Shown: positions 11,101-57,190, counted from the first letter of the stretch. The stretch: DNA of 64,000 nucleotides from Cristatella mucedo (GCA_009760855.2 WPIO01000149.1:799501-863500), one strand, 5' to 3'. The notes: generated from the letters alone by a model not told the origin. Numbers and translations are program-made.

Positions 11101-13139
11101 CAGCAAAGTGCCGAGTGGCAAAGTATGTGTCATCAGAAAGTCAGCGTGCCCATGAGATCATAGCTGAAGATTGATGGATAGCACAGGGCTGATGGCTGAC
11201 CAAACTTCCCTATATTGCTCAAGAATGTGTGTTTATGCCTTCTGGCAATTTTGATGCTAGTTGACAATTGTCCGTGTACAGTGCCCACTTGGCCGACAAC
11301 AGTCGTCTATAACACCGGAAAGCAGACGTCCACTGGCGGAACCAGATAGGAGGCGAGCAATTGCCCGCCTTCCATGGAGAGAGAGGGACGTACCTATATC
11401 TCGAGCGAAATTTCCCCATGCCCAAGGGGGAAGTGACCCTTGCCTCAAACCTGAAAATCTTGGCTCCGCCTCTACCTAAGTCCCTTGACGTAATTCAGGT
11501 ACGATTCGTAGCTTTAATTGTTCTTGAAATAAATGAGCTTTTTCATCCGGTGATAACTTGCAGGTTGATGGTATTTTTATACGGAATTATATTGTTCCTG
11601 GCACTACGTTAAAGATCGCCGATATCTCCTAAATTTTATCGCTACCAACTGAATTTTAGTGTCCGAAAACTTCAGACAAATTTGCACAAATTATCGAAAT
11701 TTTAATAAATTTTGATCTTTTTGAACATATTTTGACTTACTTGCGCATATTTTGGTTCTTTTGCATAGGTTTGGGCCTTTTTGCAAAGATTTGGGAGCTT
11801 TTTCATAAGTTGGGTATTTTATTTTTCTACCCAGATTTTCAGCCTTTTTTATGCAGATTTTGGATCCATTGTGGTTTATTTTCGGAGATTCCTTCTGGCC
11901 ATGGATACAATCTACAAACTGAAATAACCTTAAAATTTCGTCGACTCACATCCTAAGTACTTCGGATCGTGAGGAGGGTTATTCCGGGCGAAGCTCCGAA
12001 TCTCTTCCGTAGGCGGCTGAAGATTAGATTCCTCCATATTTGTAATATGCAATGACCATCTGGTCAAGATTTACCCTCGAGGGACTGTCCTTAAACTGGA
12101 TACATTTTACAGATTCCGTCATTTCGAGTTACGATTTTTTTGGCGTCCGGGTTAGTACCCAATTCCAGCTAATTACACTACGCAGGCTGCACAATTTTTG
12201 TTCCTGTCTATTAAGTGTTATTTCCCAATCGCTTATGCCTCAGAAGTTTAGACAATGGCAATTGCTGCCTACAAATTTTTCCATTTTTTCACCAGGATGG
12301 TCATTAACCTGAAATTAAACCATTTCTGATGAAAAAAAAGTAAAACTCGCACGCCACGGTTCCCATTTACTCAGAAAGAGCGGCAAATCAAAACTGGCAT
12401 GGATTTACCCTGGACACGGTATGGCTTTCTCTCCTCAGTCCAATATTCGCCACTGGAATCTGGATTAGCGATGGATCTTCCTCGCTGCCCGACATCTCTC
12501 CTGACGATCTCGGAGGGACGGGAGCTAGGACGGCAGGGCAGCGCGGTCCTAGGGCGGCCAAGGACGAAGGAATGTGAGCACGAGCGGCAGGAGGCGCACT
12601 CTTGCAACGTTAGCAAGTTCGACGTTTGCAAGAGTGCGCGCTGAAGTCGTAGATGTCGCTTGAGCCGTCAGTCGATTCCCGCCGAAATCTTGGGACGGCG
12701 AGCTTCACGGCTCTCGTCTCTCTCCTGCACCAGCACGTTAACTTGCCAGAATACTACGAGATATGCTATTCAATACTATAGTAATATACCATAATAATAT
12801 ACTACTATAGTCTCCGTAAAATATGATAGCTCACACATTCCCTAAAAGTTTTCAAGGAATTCTATCCTGCCAGTGGCAGTGGTTAACCTTGCTTTCATGA
12901 GCTCTCGCAAAGTCCTCACGTGAATTGAGGTGCCCGCAGCTTGCCTGTATCCCTGCCAGCTGTGCCGAAGGATGGTGGTTCGTAAGCCTCCCGAACCTTA
13001 ACGCAAACGTTAACAGAAACGTTAACGGTGTACAAGTTTTGCTTAAGTCCCGATAAACTATCCCCTGGCGAAGCAAGATGGCCAATTCACTATTTTCCCA
13101 CTCTGCACATAACATGAACTGAGCTGTTTCTTTGTTTGC
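11101..13139. other. Unassigned intergenic sequence
   Basis: An AT-rich part (11500-12340) has repeated TTTTGxxCATATTTTG-like words and may be a decayed repeat. A GC-richer part follows at 12400-12720. No gene supported. Confidence 0.5.
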
Positions 13140-13332
13140 CAGCGGGCCTCAACCTGTGGAAGGGTCGCTCGACCCCTTTGGGGGTCGAGCGACCCTTCCA
13201 CAGGGGTCGCCTAAGACCGTCGGAAAACACGCGCTTCCTAATTTTGCGCACTTTAGTTTTATGGTTGTGGGTCGCCGAAGCATGAGAAACTGTTTTGAAG
13301 GATCACGGCATCAGGAAGGTTGAGAACTACTG
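13140..13332 (+). mobile_element. SPIN-like (hAT/Charlie group) non-autonomous DNA transposon
   Basis: About 193 bp with ends CAGCGGGCCTCAACCT and AGGTTGAGAACTACTG, imperfect inverted repeats. Near the left end, 13153-13176 and 13181-13204 form a perfect 24-bp inverted repeat with a TTTG loop. The order GACCCCTTTGGGGGTCGA, ACAGGGGTCGCCTAAGACC, TCGGAAAACAC, and ATCAGGAAGGTTGAGAAC matches what I remember of SPIN elements, known for horizontal transfer among distant animals. The flanking 8-mers are not a clean duplication. Confidence 0.75.
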
Positions 13333-13961
13333 GTTTAAGCAAAATTTAAGGAGCTAGTCCTATTAAATTTCCACGGATCCTCTGTAGTGTCATCTGCATC
13401 TAACCCTCGCTGATACGGGTTTTTTGGTCATGGTGTTCGCTAAATGTTCGAAGCCAACGTCCACGACGTACCTGACAGAAAAATCGGAGAATTTCAAAAT
13501 ATTACTACCTGACCAACGGTACAAGCATGATTGTGGAACGATAGCTATTTTCTATCAAGTTTAGGTATATGCGATTAGTAAAACACTTTGTAACCAACGG
13601 AAAACTTGAAATCTATCAACTAGACATTTATCAATCTCGCCGGGGAGGCGCTGTTATACACGCTTAAACGTAGACCGAAACCTTTATTAGCAAGTCAAAG
13701 AGCACGGCTTCTGGCGTTTACATCGTGCAGATTTTTTCTTCAAATATTGTTCTTGTTATATGTCAAGCACAAAATCTTCGTCGCTGCAATTAAAACGTTA
13801 TTTCTTTAGGCACCACATAACACTGTCGATATTTTGGTGATTTTTTTTCATACATTCCATTGCAACTAGCTGGTTCATTTTTATAAGAGTATAATTCAGG
13901 TCGTAGCCGTGATCGGAGCAACCGGAAGCCGATCAACTTACCCTAACAACTTCACCATTAA
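13333..13961. other. Unassigned sequence
   Basis: No frame, repeat or RNA structure recognised between the SPIN-like element and an S1 SINE. Confidence 0.5.
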
Positions 13962-14109
13962 AAAATATAATTAGTTTGTATAGCGCCATAAGATGATAAC
14001 TTAATCTCTATTCAGGCGCTCGCTTCACATGTGCCTCCGGGCTCGAGCCCACGACCTCAGCCAGACCTTGGTCGGGGCGAGCACCTTGACCTTTGTACCA
14101 AACCAGCTT
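13962..14109 (-). mobile_element. S1 SINE
   Basis: Minus-strand copy with tail (TTTGTATAGCGCC), B box (GGCTCGAGCCCACGACCTC) and A box (TGTACCAAACCAGC). Confidence 0.75.
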
Positions 14110-14460
14110 TATTTAAACTAGCGACATGTGCACGCGAGCGTAAGCTCATAACCGTGACCAGGAATGCTGCTTTAATACAGTTATTACTCGGCATGGAGAT
14201 TCGAAAGCGGAGGATTTTCGGGGTATTTCTTCCTACCACCGACAGACAGAGATGGATGGATAAGAAGCTTCTTTAAGGAGCTCACTATTTCTTGAATTTC
14301 TGTCCGCGAGCGAAGCACCAATGTACCCATTAAGTCAGCGGTCGGCAAAGATTTCGGATTACTAGGCCCTTTCAGGAGGTCAAGAAGGCACACTACGTCA
14401 GAAGTATAAGTGGGCGTGGTCGAATGGGCATGGTCGGACGCACAAACAGTCGCAACAGAG

Positions 14461-14470
14461 CACACACGCA

Positions 14471-14502
<32 letters not shown>

Positions 14503-14509
14503 CACATAT
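14461..14509. repeat. (CACG)n / (CA)n microsatellite
   Basis: A short compound tract downstream of the gene's likely poly(A) site. Confidence 0.9.
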
Positions 14510-14935
14510 AATGGGGTAGACATTTACGATCCCTCTCCGGCCAGGGGCTACTGTTTTATACAAACACCTGGTATCAGCTATAAAAATGAACATAGGCCAC
14601 AGCTTAAGCAGTAACATGCAGTAATGAAGGGGAACGAAACAGTGACAATTCAATTTGGCCGGATCCAGCAATAACTAACTGGAGGGGGTGTTAGGTCGGA
14701 CTAGAGTACTAGCTCGGCCGTGTCTTGCCTAAAGGCCGGAGTTTGCCGACCTCTGTATTAAGTAGTGCCTGCGAGATTTCGCCAAACCAACGAGACCGAA
14801 CTGGCTGACGCAAGTAAGTGAGCAAGTTTCCCACAGTTTGTTTCGCTGCCAAACAGAAGCAAGCCACGAAACTGTTTGATGCTCCGACCGCTGACTCGCA
14901 GCAAGCAGCAAAAAGGAATGTATGAGGCTCAACAT

Positions 14936-14941
14936 TTTATT
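14936..14941 (-). terminator. Candidate poly(A) signal of the plakin gene
   Basis: AATAAA on the minus strand about 530 nt past the stop codon, the first I see. It implies a 3' UTR of roughly 14.9-15.47 kb. It is a hexamer only and could be chance. Confidence 0.45.
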
Positions 14942-15470
14942 TTTATCACTAAGAGCTGTGGCGGAACTGGCCTGAACCTGACGAAGCCCAGCGATGAGCC
15001 CGGCCAGGCGTCAGAGGCAAGTACACAGGCAGTGGGCACTCCCTCACTCTCTCTCTTTCTCAGAAGCGTGCGAAAAAGGGGTTCAAAGTTAGATAACCAC
15101 AAATTAATCAGCCACGAGGTTAAGGCAATTCTAAGTGAAAGGGCACGTACGAAGGAAGGCTCGGTGCACGGAAGGGGGCCCAGGCCAGTGCAAACCCATC
15201 CCAGCTCCCCATCATGATCCGGTCACGCCTTCTTGACTCGTGGCAAGCGCATGGGCGTGGCAGCCCAAAAAGCAACCGAGCCGAGCCGAGGCTGCGCAGG
15301 TGATCGATGGCGACCGAGATTCGCTGCGGGCCGAACGGACACCCGAAACGGCAGTCACTTGCAGTCGACGGCGAGCGTCGGGCAAGCCCCAAATGCGATT
15401 GCCGAGGTCCCAGAGACTCGGCCGCTGCTCGAACGGTTCGTCGCGAGTCCCTCTTGCTCCACCGGGCGGC

Positions 15471-49218
<33,748 letters not shown>

Positions 49219-49424
49219 CTCAGCGAAGTCGACCATACACAAGAGCAAAACAGAGTAAGCAAGACAGCCATTACATTGCCAAATAATTTACTACGGCTGG
49301 CATCGGTAGATTCCACATATTTGCAAAGTGATATAGCTTATTTTTTAAAGTAAATATCCAGGAAACTCCACAGCCCAAGGAGAGGCAGAGCTCTCAAACG
49401 GTGAGAGGAGCTGTCTTCCACAGT

Positions 49425-50095
49425 GGCTTGCAAAAAATTTAACTAGCTCCTTAGTTCTGTCTCGGCTTGATTATTGTAATTTCCTTTTGGCTGGGCTACT
49501 GAAGAAAGCAATAGGCCACTGCAGCTGGCTATGAATATGGCTGCAGGGCTGGTCTTCAAGTCCCAGAGGTTTTACCACGTGTCTCCTTTGCTAAAATAGC
49601 TAGGATGGATGCCGATTGATCAACGGATACAGAGCAAAGTTCTTATGCTGACCCACAACGCCCGCCATGGCTTGGCTCCTTTGTACTTAGCTGATCTGAT
49701 GCACCAGTTTCAGCCTCTTCGAGCCCTTAGGTCTGTGCAGACAATAAATTAGCTGTTCCATTCCTGCACTTAAAGACCGTTGGGGACAGAAGCTTTAGCT
49801 CTGCAGGTCCTAGACTGTGGAACTCGCTTCCACAATTCTTATGCAACGACAACTACTCTCCTGCTGCCGACTATGGCGCATCCTTTACAGCGGTCCTGAG
49901 CTGCTACTTCTATGCTACTCACAACCTCAACTGCTCTCCTGACTCTGCTATGCTTCCCACTTTCTCTTTGTTGCGTGAGACAAAGTCTGTTGGCTACCGA
50001 ATACATACCGTAAGCCGCTTAGTCTGTGAGTGTTCTATACAAAACTCTCCTTTGTAACATCCACATAGTCTTTATGGCTTTAAATAAATAAAAAT
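49425..50095 (+). mobile_element. Family-2 LINE, 3' part
   Basis: Readable homology to the copy at 57.8-60.3 kb: CTCGGCTTGATTATTGTAAT, AGGCCACTGCAGCTGGCTAT, CCGATTGATCAACGGATACA, TTCTTATGCTGACCCACAAC. Ends in AAATAAATAAAAATAAAT. Frames are broken. It lacks the nested family-1 piece and so defines the empty site. Confidence 0.65.
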
Positions 50096-50098
50096 AAA

Positions 50099-50320
50099 TC
50101 CTAGCTGATTTAACAGCCTATTTTTGTATAGCGACAAAAGAGCCTTTACGGCTATCACCACGGCCCAATGAGCCATAACGGCTATCGCCGCCGTTTGCAG
50201 TTGCCAATAAGGGATCGCCCACCGCAGGAATCGAACCCATGACCTCGGGACCGACCGACGTCGTGGGTACGAGGTCGTGAAAGCAACCGCCTTACCTAGT
50301 GTGCCATCACGGCTCACCAG
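50099..50320 (-). mobile_element. S2 SINE with internal duplication
   Basis: Minus-strand copy longer than its relatives. The GGCTATC(A/G)CC(A/G)C body segment occurs twice (about 50150 and 50180), and the head ends GTGCCATCACGGCTCACC. It directly follows the 3' end of a family-2 LINE. Confidence 0.7.
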
Positions 50321-52399
50321 GCTTTGTGGAGTTACAGACAGAGAACATTACATTCCACCTCTCAAAAGCTCCACCTCTAGGCCCTGCAGCCATCTCACAA
50401 GACTGTGCACGAATCCTCTAACACCGAAGGCAAGCCTACTCCTAATGCAAATGGGCATGCCCCACTTTCAAAGGGGGCCCAAGCCCGTGCCAAAGGTGCC
50501 CACCCCCCGAAGACGTCTTTATAGACTTGTTTAAATCGAAACTCTAATCACAAATGTTGTTAAGAGCCAGAAGCTTCTCAAAGAGGAATGTCACAGGGCA
50601 GCCATCTTTGGCCTTGTGCAGGCACATTTCTGTAATTCCTTTATAATTCCCTCTGATAACTCCATCTGGAAACTGACCGACAAGATGCAAGCCGAAAGCA
50701 GTTTGAGCGGGCCAGTTCAACACAATTAAGTAAAACTTTACAACTCCCGGGTCCGGGTAAAACATCCAGAGGGCTGAGGGAAGAAAGCCTTCAGCCCGTG
50801 GTAAGCCTTTAGAGTGGCTGCTCTCCCAAATCTGGTTGCTTGGTAGCACTCTCGAGGACGAATCTCTGTCATCAACTCTGGGGGGCTATCGGATATCCGA
50901 AGGGGGTAAAGGGGGAGCATCCAGCGGCTCGATGCTTCCGGGGCACCTTCCAAGTGGGATACAGATCCCTAAGTCCGCAGCATGAAAGCCTGATGGCCGA
51001 CGGGCTTCAGCTGGCAGCACTTGGAATGTGATGAAGTCTAGCTGAGTCTGAAGAACGATCGACGAAGTGATGAGCCTAGAAGTAGCAGCAGTGCACGACG
51101 GCTAGAAAGGATGTGCCCGAATCTGCTGCTGCTGCATGACAGAGGATGTCATTATGTAAGAATCGGGCAAGCAAGTTTTACATGCTACGGCCTGCAGAAC
51201 AAAAGCTTCTGTCACCAGTAGTCCTTAATCAAAAGAACGATGCAGTTAATCTAGTGTCCCGATAGCAGGGAGCAGGGGCACGACTATTATTGCCCATCGG
51301 AGCGCTGCTTTGGAGGCCAGGACTGAGAAGATACTTTGAAATTTACCCGAGTCCAATGAAAAAATGGGTGACCGAGTGCCTGCTCATTCGTGCTATGTTT
51401 AATCAAAATTAATGTATAATTCATACTAAAGTCACTCAAAAATAAACAAACTACATTTAGAGGCGAGTTACTTTTTGACGTTTTTGTGGTCAGAGCAAGC
51501 GCTAAAATGCTTTTGCCAGCTTCTTCCTTAGCAAAGATAATGCCACGATGAGACCAGTCACCCCGAGTCATTTAAAATCACTCGAAGGTGGAATCTCCGG
51601 GGCCTTTGCCTCTTCGATGATAGGTCGATCGGTCATCGATGTGCCTCAAAGGTCATCGATGTGCCTCAAAGGTCATCGATGTGCCTTAAAAGCCGGCTGA
51701 TGCTCACTGGGTGCACCTTGAAGGAGGATCCTAACGGCCTCCAGACCTTGCTGAATGCTTTAGAAAACGACACACACTACTTGGAAAGATCGACAGGTTC
51801 AAAGTGGCAGAATTTCTGATGGGTCTCCAACACCCGCTGCTTTACCGAGTATCCCTGCTATTTTTGCCTTTGAGCCAGCATGGACAGGAATGGTAACCGT
51901 GAGCCGGGCTCTGCAGAGATAGAACAAAGTCTATTGGGGGCCCCAGGTGGATCCCATGAAGACACTGATGCCACCACCAAACATTAAATTGAGGTCGTTC
52001 GAAGTAGTTTGTCGAAGCTTTTGAAGAGGAGTCAGAGGCTTTCCTGCCCCCCCCCCCGAGACTGCTTCCCTAAGCTGTATTAGGCAGAGTCAAAGCCACG
52101 GGACTCGTCTAGCCGAAGATTAGGACCTGGAGTGCAATTGTTTCGCTGCATAGGCTCATCAGTAAGGAGAAAGCTGCCTGGGATAGCTTAGCAGCAGTGG
52201 TTTCTACCTTTCTCAAAACAATCGTAATCGTAATCGTAAAAAACCGTGTAGGTGGAGGAGCAGGCTGTGAGTGGTGGATTCCGACTCTGCACTGGGCTGC
52301 ACATCATCAATAGTAAATATGATTAACATCATGACAAATTCAATGAGAATGATAAGAGTGATCTTGTAAAAGCAAGGTAAGTGCATCCACGGGCATGCA
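50321..52399. other. Unassigned sequence upstream of the gene model
   Basis: Contains the 20-bp triple repeat and an open minus-strand frame of 101 codons (50544-50849) with a non-repetitive peptide (including NWPAQTAFGLHLVGQF) that I do not recognise and for which I see no splice or start support. Confidence 0.4.
51631..51690. repeat. 20-bp repeat, three tandem copies
   Basis: GGTCATCGATGTGCCTCAAA three times head to tail, with one C-to-T change in the last copy. No known role. Confidence 0.85.
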
Positions 52400-52567
52400 C
52401 CGGACTTGACCCCCGGGTCATGGCTCAGGGGTCAAGTACCGACCCAGGTCGTGTGTTGGGAGTACTGCAGCAGGCAATCGTTTATTGGCCACTGTAAGGG
52501 GTGTATGTGGTGGCTGCTAATGCTCTTCTGGCGCCACCACAGATGAGACTGTTAAATCAGCCAACCT
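52400..52567 (+). mobile_element. S2 SINE, diverged
   Basis: Diverged head, B box GTCGTGTGTTGGGAGTACTG, then CAATCGTTTATTGGCCACTG and the 3' end GACTGTTAAATCAGCC. Confidence 0.55.
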
Positions 52568-52984
52568 TCTAATTTACTTTTTACTTCGATCACTGTTGCC
52601 AAGGACAGTATAACGACAATGGAAGATTATATTTGGGAGCTGATTAGCGAAACTAATTTACATCTGATAGTCAAATGGGTAAAACATCTGTCGTTCAATT
52701 GTTCGTGTGGTCATATATGAGTGTATGCTAATTTTGCATTCGTATTTTTTAAGACCCTATAAAAACGGTTTCCATTTGCATGGTTTTTTTAATAAAAATA
52801 TAAAAAACTTCAAACTATTGTTCTGGTTACAAATGCCAAGTTTGAGGAGAAAAAAAGTTTTTTATATAATCATATGCCATGAACATTTAGAAAAAAGTAC
52901 TTATAGGCGAAGAACAAAAATAAACAAAAATGTGCTACTTAGTTTGATGATCACAGATAGCTCCAGCATGGCTGAAATGTAATG

Positions 52985-53095
52985 TAATGTATCTCGGTCT
53001 GTAACTCCACAAAGTCATAAAGACCATGTGGGTGTTACGCAGGAGAGTTTTGTATAGCGCACTCACAGCCTAAGCGGCTTTCGGTACGCATTCGG
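52985..53095 (-). mobile_element. Family-2 LINE, 3' terminal fragment
   Basis: The reverse complement reads CGAATGCGTACCGAAAGCCG, CTGTGAGTGCGCTATACAAA and CATAAAGA-type ends, matching the 3' end at about 50000-50080. Confidence 0.55.
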
Positions 53096-54129
53096 TTGAA
53101 AAGCTAAACTCGGATCCATGCGATTATCTGAACGTGACACTGACATCTGTCTTGCAGAAAGCAAGTACCCTTCGTAAGGTGCTTTTACTCCACGATTGGG
53201 CTCGCGAGTTCTAATCCCGAAACAGGTAGCTCTTTACTGACGTTAGCAAGCAGACGAACACTGCAAATGGCTCCTTTGCTGCCACACAGATATGCAGCCG
53301 CTGGCTGATTCTGGCACAGCTGCGGCCACACTTGTTTCTCTAGTTTCTTGCACGCCATCCCCTCGTTCTGAAACCTGTTTGAAAAGGCAGCTATCCAGAT
53401 GCTTGCCTTTTGTGGGGGTGGGTGCAGGTTAACTCCCATCACGAGTGGAGATTCATCCTTCGCAATGACAAAGGACAGCGCTGTGAAAGCCGTCAGGACT
53501 ATATTCGGGCTGTGTGACTGGTTGACCGTAAAGAAAGCGCTAAATGCAGAGATCGCTCTAGTCACTTATTTACAACAGCTAGGCTAGCTGAATATCTCAC
53601 TGTGACCAGCCCAAGAGAATTCAGCCCAACCCGGCGGCTTGACCTGCAAACAGCAGCTTCAGCAGCCCGACAATGAACCGTATTTGTGTCCACTTACAAA
53701 CCGAACAGCTGTGCCTGCACGATAAAACAACAGGAAAACAGTCAAACAAAGCATTTCGGCATGCACAAGGCCAACTTGTTTGCCAGCTGTCACAAAGGAC
53801 CTCGGAGGCTTGTTCGCCACGATCCCGAAGGGCCAGTCACACTCGACTACTACTACCAAGCCGGAGAGAGGGCACACCCGACTGCCTCAAGCCACACAGC
53901 CTCAAAAAAGACTTCCGGATATTCATCTAGCACATGAAGTACTTACTAAAACACAAACAAAAAAGCAGCACAGCATGAAGCACACTGGGCTGTGGACTTG
54001 ACGAGCTCGAATCCTACATATAGAACAAGTAAAGAGCAGCTGATTCAAAAGCATCGTTTACCTAGCAGCAGAGAAGCCTCGGTGGAATTACACCAACTAG
54101 AAGTGCAAATACGAGTACCGCGCATTTAC

Positions 54130-54480
54130 TTCCTATGCTCGCTCCCAAAGCCTGGAACTCACTCCCGACTTCCGTCACGACATCACCTGACTTGACCAAA
54201 TTTAAAAAGAAATTAAAAACGCCCCTATTTATGACAGCCTTTAGTGAGTCCCTGTGATTCGTCTTGTATATACTTATGCATGCTGACACTGTTGCATGCT
54301 GCCACTAACCATGCTTCCTGACCCTGTGCATGTCACCTCCAGCCAAGTTATTCTTGTTGTTTATCAAGCATGATACCACTCACCATTCGATCGTGCTTCC
54401 TTTGCAGCAAATGTAAAGCGCCTAGAAAGAGACTGAGTTCTCTGAGGATGTTTTGTCAAGTGTATTATTATCATTATTAA
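54130..54480 (+). mobile_element. Family-1 LINE, 3' fragment
   Basis: CCAAAGCCTGGAACTCACTC, TGACTTGACCAAATTTAAAA, AGTCCCTGTGATTCGTC, and the tail AGACTGAGTTCTCTGAGG with (ATT)n. Confidence 0.7.
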
Positions 54481-54513
54481 TACCCTGCTGCAAGAGGTTA
54501 AAGGTTAAGAGGC

Positions 54514-54660
54514 AAAGCTGATTTAACAGTTCATTTGTATAGAGGCAGAAAAGCCTTACCGGCTATCGCCACAGCTTGCAGTGGGCTATATGGGATCGCC
54601 CACTGCAGGATTTTAACCCGCGACCTCAGTCGTGATGAGCGAGCACCTTACCTCCTCGAA
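54514..54660 (-). mobile_element. S2 SINE
   Basis: Minus-strand copy: GCTGATTTAACAGTTCATT, CTATCGCCACAGCTTGCAG, GGGATCGCCCACTGCAGG, then a B box with GCGACCTC. The head is truncated. Confidence 0.65.
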
Positions 54661-55182
54661 CGTGCACCCTGGGTCGTGCTGTGCAAGTACCAACCACTGG
54701 GCATCAACCAAGCCCACGTGGGTGTAAAACGCTGGCAGCAGAACTGCTACCAGCTTGCAACCAGGACGATTTGAGCAAACGATTACAGTGGACTGGGTGA
54801 TTAGAGCTATGGCCATGGACCAAAGACATCAACAAAACAAAAAAGACTCATCGCTTATTCCAGTAAATTATTCCCGTGCAGAATTGTACAGGAGTTCAGC
54901 ATAAGTCGAGTTGCATAGCAAACAACAGCCTACAAGGGTCAGCCACCTCGATTCACGTAAAAGCCACTTTTGCCCCTGACCATCGAATCATGCTATTCCT
55001 CAGAGAGCAAATTCAGCAAAGGCAAGATGAAAAGAAAGTGCCGCGTACTGACCATATACAGCCGATCGCACGGCTTAGACCTTCGCACATAGCCTACATC
55101 TTTGCCACGTGTGTACTCGCGAGTCTTTAGGCAGCACCATCGCCTGACAGCAATGGTCGCACGCTCAACTACCAAGGACTGC

Positions 55183-56021
55183 CGTGACAGGACAAAATGT
55201 CCCGACCCAAAATGTCCCGGTTCCCAGACAAAATGTCCTCACATGTGATATAAGATTAGTAATATTTATGTTATTTTGAACAGATTTTATTAAAAGCAAG
55301 AGGGAAGTAAATGTAAAAGAGTAGGAAATTATATCCAGTCAGTTTCGGTCCTCGAAACGCCAAATTTCTTTTCCATCTGCACCATTTCTATGCTTCGTGA
55401 ATAAGAATCCTCCGACTACAAGCTTCCTTGTTCCCTTCTGTGACGTTACGAATTTCAGCATCTTCCTTAATTATTTTTTTGTCTTTTATTAAACATTCGA
55501 ATTACATTTACAGTTATATAAATACTAATCACCTCGAAATCTTGTAAATTATTTATTACACTGCACATCTTTCACCTACTATAACAAACAGTTTTTAGTA
55601 TAATAACCTTCACTGTAACTTCCACATATTTATACGTTTACAGTGAATCAGAAGCCATTCATTAGTAAATATAACTGTAAACTTTGATATCTCATCATTT
55701 AAGTTTGCTTGATTAATAAGACTATGGCACATGGCTTCATTTAAAGAGGTCTTTGATTAACTAAAGATGACTTCATTTCAAGAGGCCTTTGATTAACTGC
55801 ACATGTATATCTCGAGACTGATGATCACAAGTAATAACTCTTCAATGTTCATTAAATATTAAAACTTTACATCCTACATTGTATTGGTGAAATATCGAAG
55901 CCTATTAATTATTATATATTTAAAATAACATGAATATGATTAATTTATTGTAACGTGTGGGGACATTCTGTCCGGGACGTTTTTGTATGGGGACATTTTG
56001 TCCTGGGACATATGGTCCTAG
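55183..56021. mobile_element. AT-rich inverted-repeat element (unrecognised MITE-like)
   Basis: CAGGACAAAATGTCCC at 55188-55203 is repeated in inverse at 55990-56005 (GGGACATTTTGTCCTG). Further AAAATGTCCC-type motifs lie just inside each end, and the interior (55245-55960) is much more AT-rich than its surroundings, with no coding. A direct repeat TACC(A)AGGACTGC at 55170-55182 and 56022-56033 flanks it and may be a target-site duplication. I cannot name the superfamily. Confidence 0.65.
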
Positions 56022-56186
56022 TACCAGGACTGCATACGTGCACTCGTTTTTTTTCTTTCTACAGTTATGCCACGGTGTTTTGCCAGATAAAGCCAGCCGA
56101 GGATTCAGCTGCATGCATATGTAGGCACACAATCACATACTCTCGGAAAGGTAACCAAAGGAGGCCTCCGCTAGGCCATAAATGCA

Positions 56187-56311
56187 ATTCATTTGTATAG
56201 CACCCTAAGAGAGCTTGATTTCTATCCAGGCACTGTGCATATGCCACCGGACTCGAACCCACGACCTTGCTTGTTAAAGGTGAGCACCTCACCCGTGGGC
56301 CAAACCAGGGT
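56187..56311 (-). mobile_element. S1 SINE
   Basis: Minus-strand copy: TTTGTATAGCACCCTAAGAG, B box GGACTCGAACCCACGACC and A box GTGGGCCAAACCAGG. It supplies the C-terminal half of an open frame at 56065-56532, so that frame is not a gene. Confidence 0.7.
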
Positions 56312-56749
56312 GGCAATGCTGCACAGGTCATAAATCGCACCACTGCAGTACTAACACGGTAGGTCCTGTTCGCAGGCTGCTTAGCACACACGTGGAGAGA
56401 AGCCACTCGCAATTTGACTGCAAGCGATTCATCAGATATTCGCAACGGCTGACGATTGCAGACGACGACAAAACGTGTTGTTGACACAAAGATAAGCAAC
56501 GTAAGAGCAACGTAAGAGCGTAATGAGGTCATGGTCACGGTGAGAAACGAACAAAACAAGTCGTCAATGCTTCTAACTTTTCGAGTCTAAGCTTGGCGCT
56601 CCGAATCAAAACGAACGCATGTGCTAAATGTCTGCCGCTAATTCTCAGGCAAACTGAACAAGCATGTCTGATACTCGGCCCCATTGGCGTGTTTGAGACA
56701 GGACGAAATGAAAAGATGCCGGCACTGGCTAGTCGCCTTGTAGTAGGCA

Positions 56750-57190
56750 CCAAAATCGGCAGCTAGGCTCGTCCGACGTGAACATAAAAAATGCCACAAC
56801 ACGGGCCGTGCCTCACAAACCTGTACTGGCTTACCATTGTACTACCATTGAGCAACATAACAATTCGTTGCTCTGTCACTCACTTTCAGGTCCTGCGGCG
56901 ATTCTCTTGCTCCGACTTACTTCTCGGATGCACTAATTCCTCATACTTCTTGTAGCACCACCAGCTCTTCTGAACCTCGTCTCTAAGGGGTCAAATCTGT
57001 GTTCACCGTGCCTGCAGTTCCCAGGTTCTCCAAGTTTGAAGCTCACTGGCGACTGATGCCATGACACTCCCTCCACTCGACGACATTTAAAAAGGAAATG
57101 GATTAATGGGCTCACGTGTCCTGAAATTGGCATGCTGTGACTAACCAGTTGACTAGCTTCCTTTCCTTGTATGCAAAGGTGCAAAGGTTA
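56750..57190 (+). mobile_element. Family-1 LINE fragment, degraded
   Basis: Matches the AARLVCRERR...ADLHWLP region at nucleotide level (GGCAGCTAGGCTCGTCCGAC, CTGTACTGGCTTACC), then the 3' side. No usable frame. Confidence 0.5.

Noticed and set aside
53185-53565. 126-codon minus-strand frame
   Set aside because: No recognisable domain, no splice or promoter evidence; kept only as a note.
56065-56532. Minus-strand frame with a signal-peptide-like start (MTSLRSYVALTLLIFV)
   Set aside because: Its C-terminal half is an S1 SINE and there is no further support; a hydrophobic start alone is not enough.
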